This document shows positions 18,764 to 29,621 of a DNA stretch of 33,474 bases, piece by piece. Source of the DNA: Burkholderiales bacterium (GTDB lineage: Bacteria > Pseudomonadota > Gammaproteobacteria > Burkholderiales > SG8-39); contig JALOSW010000009.1 of NCBI GenBank assembly GCA_025458245.1, forward strand, positions 1 through 33,474, written 5' to 3'. Within the stretch, counting starts at the first letter, position 1; each line of letters begins with the position of its first letter. Below the pieces are notes generated by a model that worked only from the letters and a program-made list of their open reading frames with translations, ran no database searches and was not told the origin of the DNA. A program made the translations under genes and the position numbers.

Positions 18764-19651
18764 TCAGGACGCGAGCGCCGTGCGCAGCCAATAGTCGGCC
18801 ACGATGCCGAGGAAGATCGCGGCGCCGAGCCAGTTGTTGTGCAGGAACGCCTTGAAGCAGCGGCCAGGATCCCGGTCACGGATGAGCGTGTAGTGATAGA
18901 GCGCGATGCCGCCGGCCACGCCCAGCCCGAGGAGGTAGAGCGCGCCCAGTCCGGCGAGACGCCCGACATGCACGAGCGTCGCGAGCATCGCCGTGTAGCA
19001 GACGAGCACGGCCGCCACGTCGAACCGGCCGAACGTGATGGCCGAGGTCTTGATGCCGATCTTGAGGTCGTCCTCGCGGTCGACCATCGCGTACTCGGTG
19101 TCGTAGGCAATCGCCCAGAACACGTTGGCGAGCAGCATCCACCACGCAATGGCGGGGAGCTGGCCGAGCGTCGCCGCGAAGGCCATGGGGATGCCCGCGC
19201 CGAAGGCGATGCCGAGGTACGCCTGCGGGACTGCGAGAAAGCGCTTGGTGAACGGATAGGTTGCGGCGAGGAACAGCGCGGCCACCGAGAGCGCCATGGT
19301 AAGACGGTTGAGCGGCAGCACCAGCAGGAACGAGACGAAGATGAGCGCGAGCGCGAGCGCCAGCGCCTCGCGCCGGGTGACCTTGCCGGCGGCGATCGGA
19401 CGCTCCCGGGTGCGGCGCACGTGCGCGTCGAAGCGCGCGTCGGCCATGTCGTTCAGCACGCACCCGGCCGAGCGCATGAGCCCCGTCCCGAGCACGAAGA
19501 TCCACAGGATCAGCCACTGCGGCCGGCCGTCCGCGGCGATCCAGACGGCCCAGAGCGTCGGCCAAAGAAGCAACAGGATGCCGATCGGCTTGTCCAGCCG
19601 CATCAGCCGCTCGTACAGCGTCAGGCGATCCTTGATCAGGGCGAGTTCCAC
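18764..19651 (-). CDS. ubiA: 4-hydroxybenzoate polyprenyltransferase UbiA
   Basis: [62 protein letters not shown]. Confidence 0.94.
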   Translation of the reverse strand: MELALIKDRLTLYERLMRLDKPIGILLLLWPTLWAVWIAADGRPQWLILWIFVLGTGLMRSAGCVLNDMADARFDAHVRRTRERPIAAGKVTRREALALALALIFVSFLLVLPLNRLTMALSVAALFLAATYPFTKRFLAVPQAYLGIAFGAGIPMAFAATLGQLPAIAWWMLLANVFWAIAYDTEYAMVDREDDLKIGIKTSAITFGRFDVAAVLVCYTAMLATLVHVGRLAGLGALYLLGLGVAGGIALYHYTLIRDRDPGRCFKAFLHNNWLGAAIFLGIVADYWLRTALAS

Positions 19652-19722
19652 GCCCCTATTTTCGCACCGCGGCTCCGGCGGCGGGAACGGGTAGCGCCTG
19701 GCTTCCGCGGCTCGGGACTCCG

Positions 19723-19754
19723 AAAAGCAGAAGGGGCGCCGCAGCGCCCCTTCT
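19723..19754 (-). terminator. Intrinsic terminator of the PhnD-like gene
   Basis: AGAAGGGGCGC-cgca-GCGCCCCTTCT, followed by CTTTTC on the minus strand, just past the stop at 19779. Confidence 0.75.
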
Positions 19755-19778
19755 GGCCGTCTTCCCTGTCCCCGGCCG

Positions 19779-20597
19779 CTAGATCCCCAGCCACTTGGTG
19801 AGTTCGGCCATCTGCTTGTCGTCGCCCGGCTGGTAGCCCTTGAACTTGAGCCGCTCGAGAATCGCCGGCCCGTCCTTGGACGTCTCGAGGGTCAGGAAGA
19901 TCTCGCGGATCTTCTCCACGTCGGCGGCAGGGACGTTCGGGGACGCCACGAGCAGCTTGATCGGCACGGCCTTGGACTCGAACAGCACCTTGCCGCCCTT
20001 GGACTGCCATTCTTTCACCACCGCGCCGGCGGCGGTGACGCCCACCTCGTAGAAGCCGTTTTCCATCATGAACGGGATGCCGTCCTGATAGCGGGTCGTG
20101 CCGAGATCGAGCTTCGCCGGATCGGCGCCTAGGTCGCGCAGCGTCGCGCGCACCATCCAGGCGGTAATCGAGTCGGGGTCGGGCATCACCATCTTCGACT
20201 TGAGCACGTCCTGCGGCTGCTTGTACGGCGCGTCCGGTTTCATCAGGAAACGCGCCTTGTACTCGGTGAAACCCTTCGTCACCACCACCAGCTTGTATCC
20301 GGAGTCGCGCATGGCGCGCAGCGCGTGATGGGTCGGGTGGATGTAGGCGAGGTCGTAGGTCTTGGCCGCCAGGTTCTTCTGGAGCACCGGGTACTGATCC
20401 ACCGGAACCAGCTTCACCGGCCGCTTGACCGCCTTCGAGATCATCTCGCCGAGCTCGCGATAGCGCTCTCGCGTCTCGTGCGGGGTGATGCGATAGGTCA
20501 CGCCTTCGTTGATCCCGAAGACGAACTCCTGCTGGGCGGCGGCTGGCAGCGCGGCCGCCGTGAGCAGCAGGGCGAAAGCGAATCGGACGAGTTTCAT
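19779..20597 (-). CDS. Phosphate/phosphite/phosphonate ABC transporter substrate-binding-like protein (PhnD family)
   Basis: [91 protein letters not shown]. Confidence 0.82.
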   Translation of the reverse strand: MKLVRFAFALLLTAAALPAAAQQEFVFGINEGVTYRITPHETRERYRELGEMISKAVKRPVKLVPVDQYPVLQKNLAAKTYDLAYIHPTHHALRAMRDSGYKLVVVTKGFTEYKARFLMKPDAPYKQPQDVLKSKMVMPDPDSITAWMVRATLRDLGADPAKLDLGTTRYQDGIPFMMENGFYEVGVTAAGAVVKEWQSKGGKVLFESKAVPIKLLVASPNVPAADVEKIREIFLTLETSKDGPAILERLKFKGYQPGDDKQMAELTKWLGI

Positions 20598-20638
20598 GAC
20601 GTTCGCGGCTCCGTGGAGCGGTCTGGATCGACCTCGGA

Positions 20639-20684
20639 ATTATAGGCAGCGTGAGATATGCATCTCAGGACGTATGTCACGTCC
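20639..20684 (-). promoter_or_regulatory. TATAAT -10 element with two adjacent inverted repeats upstream of the PhnD-like gene
   Basis: Reverse complement of 20639-20644 is TATAAT; TGAGAT-N4-ATCTCA (20652-20667) abuts GGACGT-N5-ACGTCC (20668-20684). Confidence 0.55.
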
Positions 20685-20773
20685 CTTCAGTCTGCCGGGC
20701 GGTCCGGCCGCGTCGCTCGTCGGAAGGGTGTGACTTTTGAACAGTCGACGACGAACCCGCGCGCGCCGCCGCG

Positions 20774-22879
<2,106 letters not shown>

Positions 22880-22982
22880 TCAGATCCACCCGCCGCAAGG
22901 CCGCCGCGTGCGCCGCGCCTGCGTACCGCCGGACTCGTCGCCCCGGACGGGAACCCTCGATCGCGGACGCTTGATCGCGGCG

Positions 22983-23363
22983 TCAGCCAAGCACGAGCAC
23001 CGCGTCCGCCTCGACCAGCGCGCCGCGCGGCAGCGAGGCGACCCCCACCGCGGCACGCGCCGGATAGGGCTGAGGAAAGTAGCGCGCCATCGCCTCGTTG
23101 ACCTTCGCGAAATGCGCGAGATCGACGAGATAGATGGTCACCCGGACTGCATCTGCGAGCGATCCGCCCGCGGCTTCGGCGACCGCCTTCAGATTCGCGA
23201 ACACGCGGTCGATCTGCGCATCGATACCCTCGACGAGCTGCATGGTCGCAGGGTCGAGCCCGATCTGGCCGGAGCAGTACACGGTATCGCCGCAGCGCAC
23301 CGCCTGCGAATACGTGCCGATGGCGGAAGGGGCGCCCGGGGTGGAGATGATGTTCTTTTTCAT
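22983..23363 (-). CDS. ridA: RidA family reactive intermediate/imine deaminase
   Basis: [44 protein letters not shown]...[25 protein letters not shown]. Confidence 0.93.
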   Translation of the reverse strand: MKKNIISTPGAPSAIGTYSQAVRCGDTVYCSGQIGLDPATMQLVEGIDAQIDRVFANLKAVAEAAGGSLADAVRVTIYLVDLAHFAKVNEAMARYFPQPYPARAAVGVASLPRGALVEADAVLVLG

Positions 23364-23519
23364 GGCGGAATGCGCAGCAGGAAGGAGGCAGGAATCTTAG
23401 CAGTCAACGGCGAGCAAGCCGGGGCAACGCGCCGCGCGTCCGACGTGTAGGCTTTGCGCACGCCATGTCGCCCGGCTGCGCACCCTTTGCGTGGACCGGG
23501 CGTGGCCGATCCGCCGCTC

Positions 23520-23873
23520 ATGTCCTCGCCCGTCATCACGAATCTCGAAAAGCTCGTCGGTACGCCGCGCGACGGCGCCCTGCTCCGCTTCTCGCTCGGC
23601 AACGAGCATCTCAAGCTCGGCAATCCCGCGGCGGCGATTCCGCACCTGCGCGAGGCGGTCGCACGCGATCCGAACTACTCGGCGGCGTGGAAACTCCTCG
23701 GGCGTGCCTTGGCCGAGACCGGCGCGCCCGCCGAGGCGCTCGAAGCCTATCGGCAGGGCATCGCCGTGGCCGAAGCGCGCGGCGACAAGCAGGCCGCCAA
23801 GGAGATGTCGGTGTTCGCCCGCCGCCTCGAGCGGCAGCTCGCCGGCGACGCCGGCGGGAAGCGCGAGAGCTGA
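23520..23873 (+). CDS. Tetratricopeptide repeat protein
   Basis: MSSPVITNLEKLVGTPRDGALLRFSLGNEHLKLGNPAAAIPHLREAVARDPNYSAAWKLLGRALAETGAPAEALEAYRQGI. Confidence 0.82.
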   Translation: MSSPVITNLEKLVGTPRDGALLRFSLGNEHLKLGNPAAAIPHLREAVARDPNYSAAWKLLGRALAETGAPAEALEAYRQGIAVAEARGDKQAAKEMSVFARRLERQLAGDAGGKRES

Positions 23874-24240
23874 CGTACCGCGCGAATCGCATCGGCGGCG
23901 TGCCCGCGTGGCGACTCTCGCCGCCGCATCGACTCGGAACGCCTGGCAGGCTTCGAGCGGCGCGGGGCGCGTGCTGCGAAGCAACTTCAAGTTCCGCAGC
24001 GCAACCGCCTGATCGGACTGCGCAGCGGGCGATTCGGGGCTGCGCGATCGGCGCGCCGCACAATGTTAAATGTAGTGAAACCACCAGGGATGAGCGGTAA
24101 TTTGTCACACGGGCGCGTCGTGCAAAGCAGACACACTTCGGACCCATGCGGCGGTCGCGACGACGACGGCCGCAGAGCGAGCGAAGTGAATCCCACCCCG
24201 GCGACGGCGCCGGTCAACAACAAGCGGGAGGTAGCGAGCG

Positions 24241-24471
24241 ATGTCGATTCCGGTGTTCCTGGTGGCGCCCGAGGCAAGTATCGGCTGGCGCGTGTCGTTC
24301 GACGGCGCTCCGGAAGCGCATTCGTTCGTCGACAAGCGTCTCGCGATCCGTTACGCGCGCGACTGGGCGGAAGCGAATCGCCCGAGCCGCGTTGTCGTGC
24401 GCTCCCGCGAGGGTTCCGACGAAGCCCACTGGGACTACCCGCCCCTCTACCTTCTGCGCCGCCGCAGCTAG
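24241..24471 (+). CDS. Small DUF2188-like hypothetical protein
   Basis: MSIPVFLVAPEASIGWRVSFDGAPEAHSFVDKRLAIRYARDWAEANRPSRVVVRSREGSDEAHWDYPP; good RBS and following terminator. Confidence 0.65.
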   Translation: MSIPVFLVAPEASIGWRVSFDGAPEAHSFVDKRLAIRYARDWAEANRPSRVVVRSREGSDEAHWDYPPLYLLRRRS

Positions 24472-24478
24472 ACCCCGC

Positions 24479-24516
24479 GCCGGGCAGCGCAACGTTCGCG
24501 CCGCCCGGCACTTTTT
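24479..24516 (+). terminator. Intrinsic terminator
   Basis: GCCGGGC (24479-24485) / GCCCGGC (24503-24509), then CACTTTTT. Confidence 0.6.
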
Positions 24517-24597
24517 ACCGCTCTCAGGGCTGCGCCGGCGGCTTCGCGAGCCCGGCCGCCGGTACCATCGGGACGTCCTTCCCGATGGAGATCCACC

Positions 24598-25068
24598 ATG
24601 ACGACGTCATCCCGCCGCGCGCTCGCGCTCGCCACGGCCATCGCGGTGTTCGCGGCGATGCCCGGCACGGCATTCGCCAAGAACGACAAGGGTCAGGGCG
24701 GCGGTCCGCCCGGCCAGGCGGGCGGCCAAGGCAAGGGCAAAGGGAACAGCGGTAACCCCGGAAACGGCGCCTCCGACCCCGCGGCGATCGCGGCCTCCCT
24801 CACCGCCGCGTCGATCCGCACGTCGCTCGGATCGAACGTCGGCGTCCTGCACATCGGCGCGAAACCCCTGCCCCCCGGAATCCAGAAAAACCTCGCGCGC
24901 GGCAAACCGTTGCCGCCCGGCATCGCCAAGAAGACCGTTCCCGGCGGCTTGTTCCCGCACCTGCCGCGCGTCGACGGCTATGAATGGATCCAGGTCGGCA
25001 CGGCGCTCGTGCTGGCCGGCGTCGGCACGCTGATCGTGAAGGAGATCATCGAGAACGTGTTCGACTAG
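24598..25068 (+). CDS. CigR-like exported/membrane protein
   Basis: Signal peptide MTTSSRRALALATAIAVFAAMPGTAFA, Gly-rich linker, AKPLPPGIQKNLARGKPLPPGIAKK, C-terminal hydrophobic VGTALVLAGVGTLIVKEIIENVF. Confidence 0.72.
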   Translation: MTTSSRRALALATAIAVFAAMPGTAFAKNDKGQGGGPPGQAGGQGKGKGNSGNPGNGASDPAAIAASLTAASIRTSLGSNVGVLHIGAKPLPPGIQKNLARGKPLPPGIAKKTVPGGLFPHLPRVDGYEWIQVGTALVLAGVGTLIVKEIIENVFD

Positions 25069-25088
25069 GCGGCGGGGCGTTGCGAGAG

Positions 25089-25115
25089 AAAGGGCCGCCG
25101 GAGCGGCCCTTTTTT
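25089..25115 (+). terminator. Intrinsic terminator
   Basis: AAAGGGCCGC-cgga-GCGGCCCTTT then TTT; 20 bp after the stop of 24598..25068. Confidence 0.85.
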
Positions 25116-25141
25116 CATCGCCGCCGCGCCGTGAGACCGCC

Positions 25142-26065
25142 TCACGTTGCGATGAGCCCGATCCCCGCGCCGAGCGCGTAGAGCACGAACGCGAGCAGAG
25201 TCTTCGCCTGCGCGGGGACAATGCGCTGCGTGTCTTCCGGATGCGCGAGCAGCGCCCGCGCAGCGGCCGCCGCGGGGAACACGGCTGCGAGTCCGCCGAG
25301 CGCCCCGGCCGGCACGCCCATCGCGGTCGACCCAATCTGGAAAACGAACGCGAACGCCATCATCCACCCGAACATGCGTGCGGCGCGGGGTCGCCCGAGG
25401 CGCACGACGAGCGTCCGCTTGCCGGCCTGCGTATCGGCGCGATAGTCGGGGAACTCGTTGATCCACAGGAACGCGGCGATGAGGATCCCGAGCGGCACGG
25501 CGAGCCACGCCACCCACGGGGCGAACGATTGCGTCATCACGAGATACGTCCCCGCGCAAACCAGGGGACCATAGGCTGCGAACACGGCCCCCTCGCCCCA
25601 GCCGCGGTAGGCGAGCTTGAGCGGCGGCGCGTGGTAGAAAAACGCGAGCGCGACGCCCCCGAGCCCCAGCCAGAGCACGGCCGGCTCGCGCAGCGCGACG
25701 ATGGCGAGCCCCGCGGCGATGCAGATCGCGTAGCCGACGATCGCGATGCTCCACGTCTGCCGCGTCGTGAGCAGCCCGTCGACCAGGACGCGCTTGCCGC
25801 CGGAGAACGGGCTGCGATCCTCGGGAGCCACGGCCTGATCGGCACCCGAGTCGAAGTCGAACACCTCGCCCGAGGCGTTCTTCGCCCACTCGAGCGCGAA
25901 GATGCCCGCGGCCACGAGCGCCAGCCAACCCCACGCGCGCGAACCGGCGTGCACCGCCGCGGCGGCGCCGAGAAAAATCGACGACATCGACGCGAGCGTG
26001 ATCTTCGGATCGGCGAGACGCCAGAATCCGGCGGCGAAGTCGAGGCGGTCGGGAACGCTGCTCAT
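25142..26065 (-). CDS. UbiA/MenA-like prenyltransferase
   Basis: Start MSSVPDRLDFAAGFWRLADPKITLASMSSIFLGAAAAV; EVFDFDSGADQ and NEFPDYRADTQAGKRTLVVRLG Asp-rich motifs; multiple TM segments. Confidence 0.85.
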   Translation of the reverse strand: MSSVPDRLDFAAGFWRLADPKITLASMSSIFLGAAAAVHAGSRAWGWLALVAAGIFALEWAKNASGEVFDFDSGADQAVAPEDRSPFSGGKRVLVDGLLTTRQTWSIAIVGYAICIAAGLAIVALREPAVLWLGLGGVALAFFYHAPPLKLAYRGWGEGAVFAAYGPLVCAGTYLVMTQSFAPWVAWLAVPLGILIAAFLWINEFPDYRADTQAGKRTLVVRLGRPRAARMFGWMMAFAFVFQIGSTAMGVPAGALGGLAAVFPAAAAARALLAHPEDTQRIVPAQAKTLLAFVLYALGAGIGLIAT

Positions 26066-26166
26066 GGGACGGCGCGTGCGCGGGTCGCGATGCAGGGAAG
26101 GATGCCACGCCGCGCGAACCTCTTCCAACCTCGCGTCGAACAGCGCTTCTTCGGGGAGCCGCGCGG

Positions 26167-27141
26167 TCAGGCCGACCAGCCCGTGTGTGCGCCGATGAAG
26201 CGTACGGCGCTCGCGTTCGCCGCGCGCGCCTGCGGCAGCATCGGCATCGCCTGGAACACGTGCGCCATGCCTTCCCAGATCTCGAGCTCGACCGTCGTGC
26301 CGGCGCGATGCGCAGCCGCGGCGGCGCGCACCGACTCGTCGCGCAGCATCTCGATGCCGCCCGCCTGGAACAAGAGCGGCGGAAGGCCCGCGAAATCGCC
26401 GAAGAGCGGAGACGCGGAGGGCTCGAGCACACGCTCGGGCGCGATGTACATGCCGCGGATCCAGCCGAACGCGGCGTAGGTGAACATCGGATCCGAGCGC
26501 TCGTTCGCGAGCAGGCTCGGAGAGCTCATCGTGAGATCGACGGCCGGCGAGAGCAGCACCGCGCATGCGGGCATCGGCTCGCCCGCCGCCCTGATTCGGT
26601 GAAGCGTCGCGAGCGCGAGATTGCCGCCCGCCGAATCGCCCGCGATCACGATCCCGGCTGGCGCGACGCCTTGCGCGAGCAGCCACCGATAGGCCGCGTG
26701 GCAGTCCTCGGGCGCGGCGGGATACCGATGCTCCGGAGCGAGGCGGTAATCGGGCAGCAGCGCGCGTGCGCCGAGGCTCCGGCACCACGAAGCGGCGAGC
26801 GCCGCGTGCGTGTTCGGAAACCGGAACATGAACGCGCCGCCGTGCAGGTAGAGGAGCACGCGATCCGCGCGGGTTTCCGGAACCTCGATCCACTCGCCCG
26901 GCACCCCGCCGCAGTCGACGTCCGCACGGCGCGCTTGCGGATCGACGCGCGCGAAGCGGCGATCGAAACGGAGCTGGCGCCTGCGCAGCGTCGGCACATC
27001 GGCCCACGCGCCGTAGCGGCGCTTCGCAACGAGTCGGATCGCAACATGCACCCAGAAGCGCCGCCATCGAGCGTCTCCGCCCGCCATCAGTCGCGCGTAG
27101 GGCGGACGGGATTCCCCAGGAACGATCCACGCCTCGGTCAA
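26167..27141 (-). CDS. Alpha/beta hydrolase, hormone-sensitive lipase (GDxG) family; TTG start
   Basis: LLYLHGGAFMFRFPNTHAAL, GDSAGGNLAL, GMAHVFQ; GAGGTGAGG upstream of the TTG start. Confidence 0.9.
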   Translation of the reverse strand: MTEAWIVPGESRPPYARLMAGGDARWRRFWVHVAIRLVAKRRYGAWADVPTLRRRQLRFDRRFARVDPQARRADVDCGGVPGEWIEVPETRADRVLLYLHGGAFMFRFPNTHAALAASWCRSLGARALLPDYRLAPEHRYPAAPEDCHAAYRWLLAQGVAPAGIVIAGDSAGGNLALATLHRIRAAGEPMPACAVLLSPAVDLTMSSPSLLANERSDPMFTYAAFGWIRGMYIAPERVLEPSASPLFGDFAGLPPLLFQAGGIEMLRDESVRAAAAAHRAGTTVELEIWEGMAHVFQAMPMLPQARAANASAVRFIGAHTGWSA

Positions 27142-27167
27142 TTCCTCACCTCGATCCAGCGCATCGA

Positions 27168-27181
27168 ATACGCGCGAGTAT
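27168..27181. promoter_or_regulatory. Near-perfect palindrome ATACGCGCGAGTAT in the divergent intergenic region
   Basis: ATAC-n-CGCG-n-GTAT with one mismatched pair. Confidence 0.4.
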
Positions 27182-27277
27182 GCCGTGCGCGGCGTCGCCG
27201 ATGACGGGAACGCGCCCGAGCCGCGTCGCCCGCAACCCGCCCGGCTTCCACTACTATCGCGGCCGGGAGGAAAGCAG

Positions 27278-28786
27278 ATGAAGGCAGGGACGACGCCGGC
27301 ACGTCGCCTCGGGCAGGCGCTCGACGTGGCGGTGATCGGCGCGGGCTTCGGCGGACTCGGGATGGCGATCCATCTCCGGCGCGCGGGACTCCGCTACATC
27401 GTGCTCGAGCACGCGCAGAGCCTCGGCGGCACGTGGCGAGACAACCGCTATCCGGGCGCGGCGTGCGACGTTCCCTCGAATCTCTACTGCTACTCGTTCG
27501 AGCCGAACCCGGACTGGTCGCGGGTGTATCCCGACCAGGCCGAGATCGAGGCGTACATGAACCGGTGCGCGGACAAGTACGGTGTGCGCGATGCGATGCG
27601 GTTCGGCACGCGCGTCATCGGCTTGCGCTACGAGCCGCAGGCGGCGCTGTGGCGGATCTCGCTCGAGGACGACACCGAGATGACCGCGCGCTTCGTCGTG
27701 AGCGCGACCGGCGGGTTGAGCCGACCGAAGCTGCCGGAGATCGAGGGGCTCGGCACGTTCCGCGGCGCGCTTTTTCACTCGGCGCGCTGGAATCACGACT
27801 TTTCGCTCGCGGGCAAGACGGTCGCGGTCATCGGCACGGGGGCGAGTGCCATTCAGATCGTGCCGGCGATCGCGCCCAAGGTCGGCCGGCTGCTCGTGTT
27901 CCAGCGGACTCCCGCTTGGATCGTGCCGCGCGACGACCGGCCGCGGACCGAGGCCGAGCGCGCGCGCTATCGCAAGCATCCCTGGACACAGCGGCTCTCC
28001 CGCCTCGCGACTTACGTCCGGTTCGAGTCGCGCGCGGTCGGCTTCACGAAAGCGCCCGGCCTGCTGCGCTTCGCCGAGAAACACGTCCGCCGCTACATCG
28101 CGCACGAGGTTCCCGACCGCACGCTGCGCCTGAAGTTCACACCGACCTACGCGCTCGGCTGCAAACGCGTGTTGATGTCGAACGATTTCTACCGAACGTT
28201 CCGCCGGGAGAACGTGGCGCTCATGTGCGAGCCGATCGTACGTGCGACGCCCGCGGGCCTGGTCACGGCGGACGGCGTGGAGCACGCGGCCGACGCGATC
28301 GTCGCGGCGACGGGATTCCACGCCGCCGAGGCCGGCTCGCCGTTCCCGGTGCTCGGCGTCGGCGGACGCGAGTTGAACGAAGGCTGGCGCGAGGGGGCGC
28401 AGGCCTATCTCGGCACGACGGTCGCGGGCTTTCCGAACTTCTTCATGATCACGGGCCCGAACACGGGGCTCGGCCACAATTCGATGATCTACATCATCGA
28501 GTCGCAGATCGCGTACATCATGAACGCGATCGCGACGCTGACCGCTCGGAAGCTCGCGGCGGTGGACGTGCGTCCCGACATTCAGGCGACGTACAACGCG
28601 GAGATTCAGGCGCGGCTCGCGCACACCGTGTGGAACACCGGCGGTTGCCGAAGCTGGTACCTCACGCGCGACGGCCGGAACACGACGCTGTGGCCCGGCT
28701 TCACGTTCGAGTACCGGCGGCGCACCAAGCGGTTCCATCTCGGGGACTACAGCATCGTCGCGCCTGCGTCCGGAGCCGCGCCATGA
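27278..28786 (+). CDS. FAD-dependent monooxygenase (FMO/Baeyer-Villiger type)
   Basis: GAGFGGLG, GTWRDNRYPGAACDVPSNLYCYSF, FRGALFHSARWN (FxGxxxHxxxW), GTGASAIQ. Confidence 0.93.
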   Translation: MKAGTTPARRLGQALDVAVIGAGFGGLGMAIHLRRAGLRYIVLEHAQSLGGTWRDNRYPGAACDVPSNLYCYSFEPNPDWSRVYPDQAEIEAYMNRCADKYGVRDAMRFGTRVIGLRYEPQAALWRISLEDDTEMTARFVVSATGGLSRPKLPEIEGLGTFRGALFHSARWNHDFSLAGKTVAVIGTGASAIQIVPAIAPKVGRLLVFQRTPAWIVPRDDRPRTEAERARYRKHPWTQRLSRLATYVRFESRAVGFTKAPGLLRFAEKHVRRYIAHEVPDRTLRLKFTPTYALGCKRVLMSNDFYRTFRRENVALMCEPIVRATPAGLVTADGVEHAADAIVAATGFHAAEAGSPFPVLGVGGRELNEGWREGAQAYLGTTVAGFPNFFMITGPNTGLGHNSMIYIIESQIAYIMNAIATLTARKLAAVDVRPDIQATYNAEIQARLAHTVWNTGGCRSWYLTRDGRNTTLWPGFTFEYRRRTKRFHLGDYSIVAPASGAAP

Positions 28787-29610
28787 AATCGCTCGCGGGG
28801 AGGGTCGTCGTCGTGACCGGCGCCGCCTCGGGCATCGGACGCGCGCTCGCGTTCGAGCTTGCGGGCGCCGGCGCGAAGCTCGCGCTCGCGGACGTCGACG
28901 CGCCGCGGCTCGAGACCGTCGCCACGGAGCTCCGCTCGCGCGGGGCCGAGTGTCTCGTACGCATCGCCGACGTGGCGTCGGAGACGGACGTCGCGGCGCT
29001 CGCCGACGCCGTGAGGGAGGCCTACGGGGGCGCCGATGTCGTCGTCAACAACGCGGGCGTTTCGCTCGTGGCGCCGGTGGCGTCGCTCGAGCTGCGCGAC
29101 GCGCACTGGCTGATGGGCATCAATTTCTGGGGCGTGGTGCACGGCTGCCGCACGTTCCTGCCCCAGCTTCGCGCCAAGCCGGAGGCGACGATCGTCAACG
29201 TGTCGAGCATTTTCGCGATGGTGTCGGTGCCGACGCAGTCCATGTACAACGCGGCGAAGGCGGCCGTGCGCGGCTTCTCGGACGCGCTGCGCGAGGAGTT
29301 GCGCGGCACGGGCATCACGGTGTTGTGCGTGCACCCCGGCGGCATCCGCACGCGCATCGTGGAGCAGGCGCGAGTCGTCGACCTCGCGGGCATCGCCGCC
29401 AGCCACGAAGCGCTGCGCGAGCGCTTTCACGCCGACGCCCGCACGTCCGCGGAGGACGCGGCGAAGGCGATCGTCGCCGCGATTCGCGGCGGGCGCGAGC
29501 GGCTGTTGATCGGCCCGGACGCGCACGTCATCGACTGGCTCTGGCGCATGTTCCCCACGCGCACCGCGCGTTGGCTCGTAGGCCTGGGTCGCAAACGGAT
29601 CCGACATTAG
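28783..29610 (+). CDS. Short-chain dehydrogenase/reductase
   Basis: TGAASGIG, NNAG, YNAAK; ATGA overlap with the monooxygenase stop. Confidence 0.93.
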   Translation: MKSLAGRVVVVTGAASGIGRALAFELAGAGAKLALADVDAPRLETVATELRSRGAECLVRIADVASETDVAALADAVREAYGGADVVVNNAGVSLVAPVASLELRDAHWLMGINFWGVVHGCRTFLPQLRAKPEATIVNVSSIFAMVSVPTQSMYNAAKAAVRGFSDALREELRGTGITVLCVHPGGIRTRIVEQARVVDLAGIAASHEALRERFHADARTSAEDAAKAIVAAIRGGRERLLIGPDAHVIDWLWRMFPTRTARWLVGLGRKRIRH

Positions 29611-29621
29611 GCGGCGCAAGC

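Noticed and set aside
25241-27204. Large plus-strand ORFs opposite the prenyltransferase and esterase, and the 662-aa extension 25142..27130
   Set aside because: Shadow or extension frames; the esterase motifs are in a different frame and the prenyltransferase has a good internal start at 26065.
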